NCBI GenBank assembly: GCA_937888485.1
Contig: CALAQQ010000122.1
Location: 1 to 8,570 of the forward strand
Reading direction: 5' to 3'
Source of the DNA: an uncultured Clostridia bacterium
Lineage (GTDB): Bacteria > Bacillota > Clostridia > Oscillospirales > Acutalibacteraceae
Length of the DNA stretch: 8,570 nucleotides
Below, piece by piece: positions 5,946-8,570 of this stretch. Positions within the stretch are counted from its first letter, which is position 1. The number at the start of each line of letters is the position of its first letter. The notes below the pieces were generated by a model. The model was not told where the DNA came from and searched no databases. It saw only the letters and a list, made by a program, of their open reading frames with translations. The position numbers and the translations under genes were made by a program.

Positions 5946-5974
5946 TTGACATTCTTCTTATAACATTGTAAAAT
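5946..5974 (+). promoter_or_regulatory. Sigma-A-type promoter of the two-flavoprotein operon
   Basis: TTGACA (5946-5951, perfect) and TAAAAT (5969-5974, 5 of 6) are 17 nt apart. Transcription should start near 5981. The leader to the ATG at 6010 is about 29 nt and contains the AAAGGGGG ribosome binding site (5995-6002). The -35 box is 6 bp from that of the opposite promoter. Confidence 0.85.
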
Positions 5975-6009
5975 ATATATTCGGAATTTCTTTTAAAGGG
6001 GGCACGGAA

Positions 6010-7224
6010 ATGAAAAGCTACGATATGATAGTTGTCGGCGGATGCTCGGCGGGAATTGTTGCGGCAATAAGCGCAAAACGAAGAAATCCCGATATAAAAA
6101 TTGCAATTCTCGAAAAAATGCCCAGAATCGGAAAAAAACTTCTCGCAACGGGTAACGGTAAATGCAACCTCACAAACGAAACCGCTGCTACGCATGATTA
6201 TGTCGGAAAAGAATTCACTTCATATGCTTTTGAAAAATACAGCCCAGAAAAAATAAAAGAATTTTTTGCGTCACTCGGATTGCTTTGCTATACCGATTCA
6301 TGCGGAAGAGTTTATCCCGAAAGCAATACTGCTTCTTCGGTTGTTGATTCGCTCCGTTTTGAGCTTGAAAGGCTGAAAATTGATGTTTTTTGCGAAACTT
6401 CCGTAACGGAAATAAAGCATAAAAAGGATTTTGTGATAAACGGGGAATTCATCTGCAAAAAGCTGATAATTGCCGCAGGCGGAAAAGCATCTCCGTCGCA
6501 AGGCTCTGACGGAAGCGGATATTCCCTTGCGAAATCTCTCGGTCACAGCATAACGAAGCTCTATCCCGCTCTTGTGCCAGTATGTGCTTCTCCCGAAATC
6601 ACAAAGCCGATGAAGGGCGTCAGAGTCAGAAATGTAACCCTTACACTTAAAGGTGATAAAAAAATCGCACAGACAAGCGGAGAGATCCTTTTTACGGATT
6701 ACGGATTTTCTGGAATTGCTGCAATGGAGCTTGCAGCATCGGCGCAGAAATATATTGATACCGTAAAGCAAAATCCCTTTACATATATTGACTTTATGCC
6801 CGATATGAGCTATGATGAGTTGGTTGGCTATCTTTTAGATCTTAATAAAATCAAGGGATTTACCAGTATTGATAATCTTTTGACAGGATTTCTTCCGAAA
6901 GCGGTCGGAATATCAATTTGTAAAGCATGCAAACTTTACAAATCAGACAAACTTGTTTCAGAACTTTCCGAAAAAGATATCCGTAAAATTGCAGGAAAAA
7001 TCAAAAGTTTTCCGCTTGAAGTGATGGGTTCAAAGGGCTTCAAGGATGCTCAGGTCACAAGCGGCGGTATAAAAACGGATGAAATTGACAGTAAAACAAT
7101 GCAATCAAAAATTTGCAGGAATTTATATTTTGCAGGCGAGATAATCGATGTTGACGGCGGATGCGGAGGTTTCAATCTCCAATGGGCATGGGCATCGGGC
7201 ATGCTTGCAGGTGAACTTAATTGA
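6010..7224 (+). CDS. HI0933/BaiN-family NAD(P)/FAD-dependent oxidoreductase with an altered GxGxxG motif
   Basis: This is a 404-residue soluble flavoprotein of the HI0933-like family (TIGR00275), variously annotated as aminoacetone oxidase or BaiN; its true substrate is not established. Family signatures are TGNGKCNLTN (47-56), the middle GGKASPSQGSDGSGY segment followed by LGHSITKLYPALVPV, TSGGI near the C-terminus, and the closing FAGEIIDVDGGCGGFN-LQWAWASG block (about 374-397). The N-terminal beta-alpha-beta unit reads VVGGCSAG, so the second Gly of GxGxxG is Cys12; Glu35 ends the second strand as expected for ribose binding. The other FAD-contact motifs are intact, so I expect a functional flavoprotein. 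AAAGGGGG lies 7 nt before the ATG. The gene leads an operon with a second flavoprotein 12 bp downstream and is driven by a near-consensus promoter. Confidence 0.94.
   Translation: MKSYDMIVVGGCSAGIVAAISAKRRNPDIKIAILEKMPRIGKKLLATGNGKCNLTNETAATHDYVGKEFTSYAFEKYSPEKIKEFFASLGLLCYTDSCGRVYPESNTASSVVDSLRFELERLKIDVFCETSVTEIKHKKDFVINGEFICKKLIIAAGGKASPSQGSDGSGYSLAKSLGHSITKLYPALVPVCASPEITKPMKGVRVRNVTLTLKGDKKIAQTSGEILFTDYGFSGIAAMELAASAQKYIDTVKQNPFTYIDFMPDMSYDELVGYLLDLNKIKGFTSIDNLLTGFLPKAVGISICKACKLYKSDKLVSELSEKDIRKIAGKIKSFPLEVMGSKGFKDAQVTSGGIKTDEIDSKTMQSKICRNLYFAGEIIDVDGGCGGFNLQWAWASGMLAGELN
6916..6943 (+). repeat. Perfect 10-bp inverted repeat inside the HI0933-family gene
   Basis: ATTTGTAAAG (6916-6925) and CTTTACAAAT (6934-6943) are exact reverse complements around an 8-nt loop, CATGCAAA. 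The element lies within the codons for ICKACKLYKS. No T run follows, so it is not a terminator. It is AT-rich and may be chance within the coding sequence. Confidence 0.5.
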
Positions 7225-7236
7225 TGAGGAATATTT

Positions 7237-8570
7237 ATGATAAAAATAAATGAAATCAAATTACCGCTTGACAGTGACAAATCGGCGCTTCGAACGGCGG
7301 CTGCAAAGGCGTTGAGATGCAAGGAAGAGAAAATCAAATCTTTGCAGATAACAAAAAAAGCAGTTGACAGCAGAAAAAAGGATAATATTTTCTTTGTATA
7401 TAACGTTGCCGTTGAGGTAGATTCGGATGAAAACTCCGTTGTTGCCCACGCTAAAAATTCTAAGGTTGAAATCGGCGTTCCTTATAAATATGAAATGCCC
7501 GAAATCAGAAGAACAAGCACTCTCCGACCCGTGATTGCAGGGTTTGGACCTGCAGGCTTTTATGCGGCACTCATTCTTGCAAGAGCAGGATTCAAGCCTC
7601 TTGTTATTGAACGCGGTGCCGACGTTGATACGAGAACAAGCGACGTCAACAAATTCTGGACAACCAAAAATCTCAACCCCGAAAGCAACGTTCAGTTCGG
7701 TGAAGGCGGTGCGGGAACTTTTTCCGACGGAAAACTCACAACGGGTATCAAAGATCCCCTTTGCAGAAAGGTTGTTGAAGAACTCGTTGCTCACGGTGCA
7801 CCCGAAGAAATTGCATATTCTTCAACTCCTCATATCGGTACGGACAGACTTGGTGCGGTTGTCAAAGCGTTCCGTGAAGAAATTATTTCTCTCGGCGGTG
7901 AAGTGCGTTTCGGATGGAAGCTGACCGATCTTATTATTGCAAACGGTGTTATCCAGGGCATAACCTGCCGAAATCCCGATGGAGGATTTGAAGATATAGA
8001 AACAGATACTCTTCTTCTCTGCATCGGACATTCCGCAAGAGATACTGTTGAAATGCTCCATAAAAAAGGAATAAACATTATTCAGAAGCCTTTCTCCGTC
8101 GGCGTCAGAATCGAGCATCCCAGAGAAATGATTGATAAAGCGCAGTACGGCTCTTTTGCGGGTCATCCTGCACTCGGTGCCGCAAATTATAAGCTTGCGT
8201 GCCATCCCGAGCACGGCAGAGGAGCTTATACTTTCTGCATGTGCCCCGGAGGAACTGTTGTTGCGGCGGCTTCGGAAGAGGGTCACGTTGTTGTTAACGG
8301 AATGAGCGAATATGCCCGCGACGGCGAAAACTCAAACGCCGCTCTTCTTATCGGAATTGAACCCGAGCATTTCGGAAGCGACCATCCTCTTGCAGGAATT
8401 GAGCTTCAGAGAAAAATCGAAAAAACCGCTTTTGAACTCGGCGGCGGTGATTACAGCGCACCTTGCCAGACAATCGGCGATTTTCTCAATAACACTCCCT
8501 CAAAAAAGCTTTCCTATGTTAAACCGACCTGCGCAACGGGGGTAACCCCTGGCGATATACGCAAGGTCTT
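7237..8570 (+). CDS. COG2509-type FAD-dependent dehydrogenase, 3'-truncated by the window end
   Basis: The reading frame from the ATG at 7237 stays open to the end (444 codons plus 2 nt), so the C-terminus is missing. Residues 1 to about 90 form the small alpha/beta N-terminal domain typical of this family of uncharacterised FAD-dependent dehydrogenases. The FAD-binding motif follows: VIAGFGPAGFYAAL (99-112), with Glu125 ending the second strand in LVIERG. Next come FGEGGAGTFSDGKLTT (155-170), and further on CIGHSARDT, FSVGVRIEHP and FCMCPGGTVV, all characteristic of the family. Reaction and substrate are unknown; a two-electron oxidoreductase role is inferred from the fold. GAGGA (7226-7230) lies 6 nt before the ATG. 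The 12-bp gap after the HI0933-family gene implies co-transcription. Confidence 0.93.
   Translation, partial: MIKINEIKLPLDSDKSALRTAAAKALRCKEEKIKSLQITKKAVDSRKKDNIFFVYNVAVEVDSDENSVVAHAKNSKVEIGVPYKYEMPEIRRTSTLRPVIAGFGPAGFYAALILARAGFKPLVIERGADVDTRTSDVNKFWTTKNLNPESNVQFGEGGAGTFSDGKLTTGIKDPLCRKVVEELVAHGAPEEIAYSSTPHIGTDRLGAVVKAFREEIISLGGEVRFGWKLTDLIIANGVIQGITCRNPDGGFEDIETDTLLLCIGHSARDTVEMLHKKGINIIQKPFSVGVRIEHPREMIDKAQYGSFAGHPALGAANYKLACHPEHGRGAYTFCMCPGGTVVAAASEEGHVVVNGMSEYARDGENSNAALLIGIEPEHFGSDHPLAGIELQRKIEKTAFELGGGDYSAPCQTIGDFLNNTPSKKLSYVKPTCATGVTPGDIRKV

Noticed and set aside
6298..6771. A 157-codon open frame on the - strand opposite the HI0933-family gene
   Set aside because: Shadow of a well-supported gene; no ribosome binding site and no domain that I recognise.
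7261..7794. A 177-codon open frame on the - strand opposite the COG2509-type gene
   Set aside because: The + strand frame there encodes clear FAD-binding motifs; the antisense frame has no family resemblance and no start signals.
8539..8549. GGGG-TAA-CCCC palindrome near the window end
   Set aside because: Only a 4-bp stem with a 3-nt loop inside the coding sequence of the COG2509-type gene; no T run and no sign of function.

Overview
The window looks like chromosomal DNA of a low-to-moderate GC Gram-positive bacterium of the class Clostridia, probably from the Ruminococcaceae/Oscillospiraceae side. The basis is gene content: a Bacillus-type RqcH, TrmK next to a short Nif3-family protein, a DUF378 membrane protein, a DUF1858 redox-disulfide protein and two flavoproteins of clostridial type. 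AGGAGG-like ribosome binding sites and TTGACA/TATAAT-type promoters agree. The lineage is inference, because no rRNA gene is present. Genes are packed almost continuously, and no stretch over about 140 bases lacks a gene. I found no tRNA, rRNA, CRISPR array, insertion sequence or phage gene.

Region 1 (1-1741, + strand) is the end of a dTDP-sugar (probably dTDP-rhamnose) cluster. It holds the 3' part of rfbA, glucose-1-phosphate thymidylyltransferase, overlapping rfbC, the dTDP-4-dehydrorhamnose 3,5-epimerase. A small DUF378 membrane protein with its own likely promoter follows, then a strong hairpin terminator that works in both directions. The visible part of RfbA carries a very acidic, internally duplicated insertion where the normal enzyme has a short loop. 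This is the most unusual protein feature in the window.

Region 2 (1766-5875, - strand) is one tight operon. In transcription order it encodes a DUF1858 CxxC protein, TrmK (tRNA m1A22 methyltransferase), a Nif3/YqfO-family dimetal protein, RqcH (the NFACT protein that tags stalled nascent chains) and an unassigned class I SAM methyltransferase. The junctions are 8 nt overlap, 26 nt overlap, 2 nt gap and 1 nt overlap, so translation is probably coupled. The theme is tRNA modification and ribosome rescue, led by a possible redox protein. The terminal methyltransferase carries a perfect 8-bp hairpin near its start codon with a GAAAA loop.

Region 3 (5876-6009) is a divergent promoter region. Two near-consensus promoters point away from each other with their -35 boxes only 6 bp apart.

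Region 4 (6010-8570, + strand) encodes two FAD-dependent oxidoreductases 12 bp apart: an HI0933/BaiN-family protein, then a COG2509-type FAD-dependent dehydrogenase that runs off the window. The first has Cys in place of the second Gly of its GxGxxG dinucleotide-binding motif.

Most of the content is housekeeping. I do not see a convincing new multi-gene system. The best leads are the acidic RfbA insertion, the grouping of a redox-type protein with tRNA methylation and RqcH, the altered flavoprotein motif, and the boxB-like hairpin.
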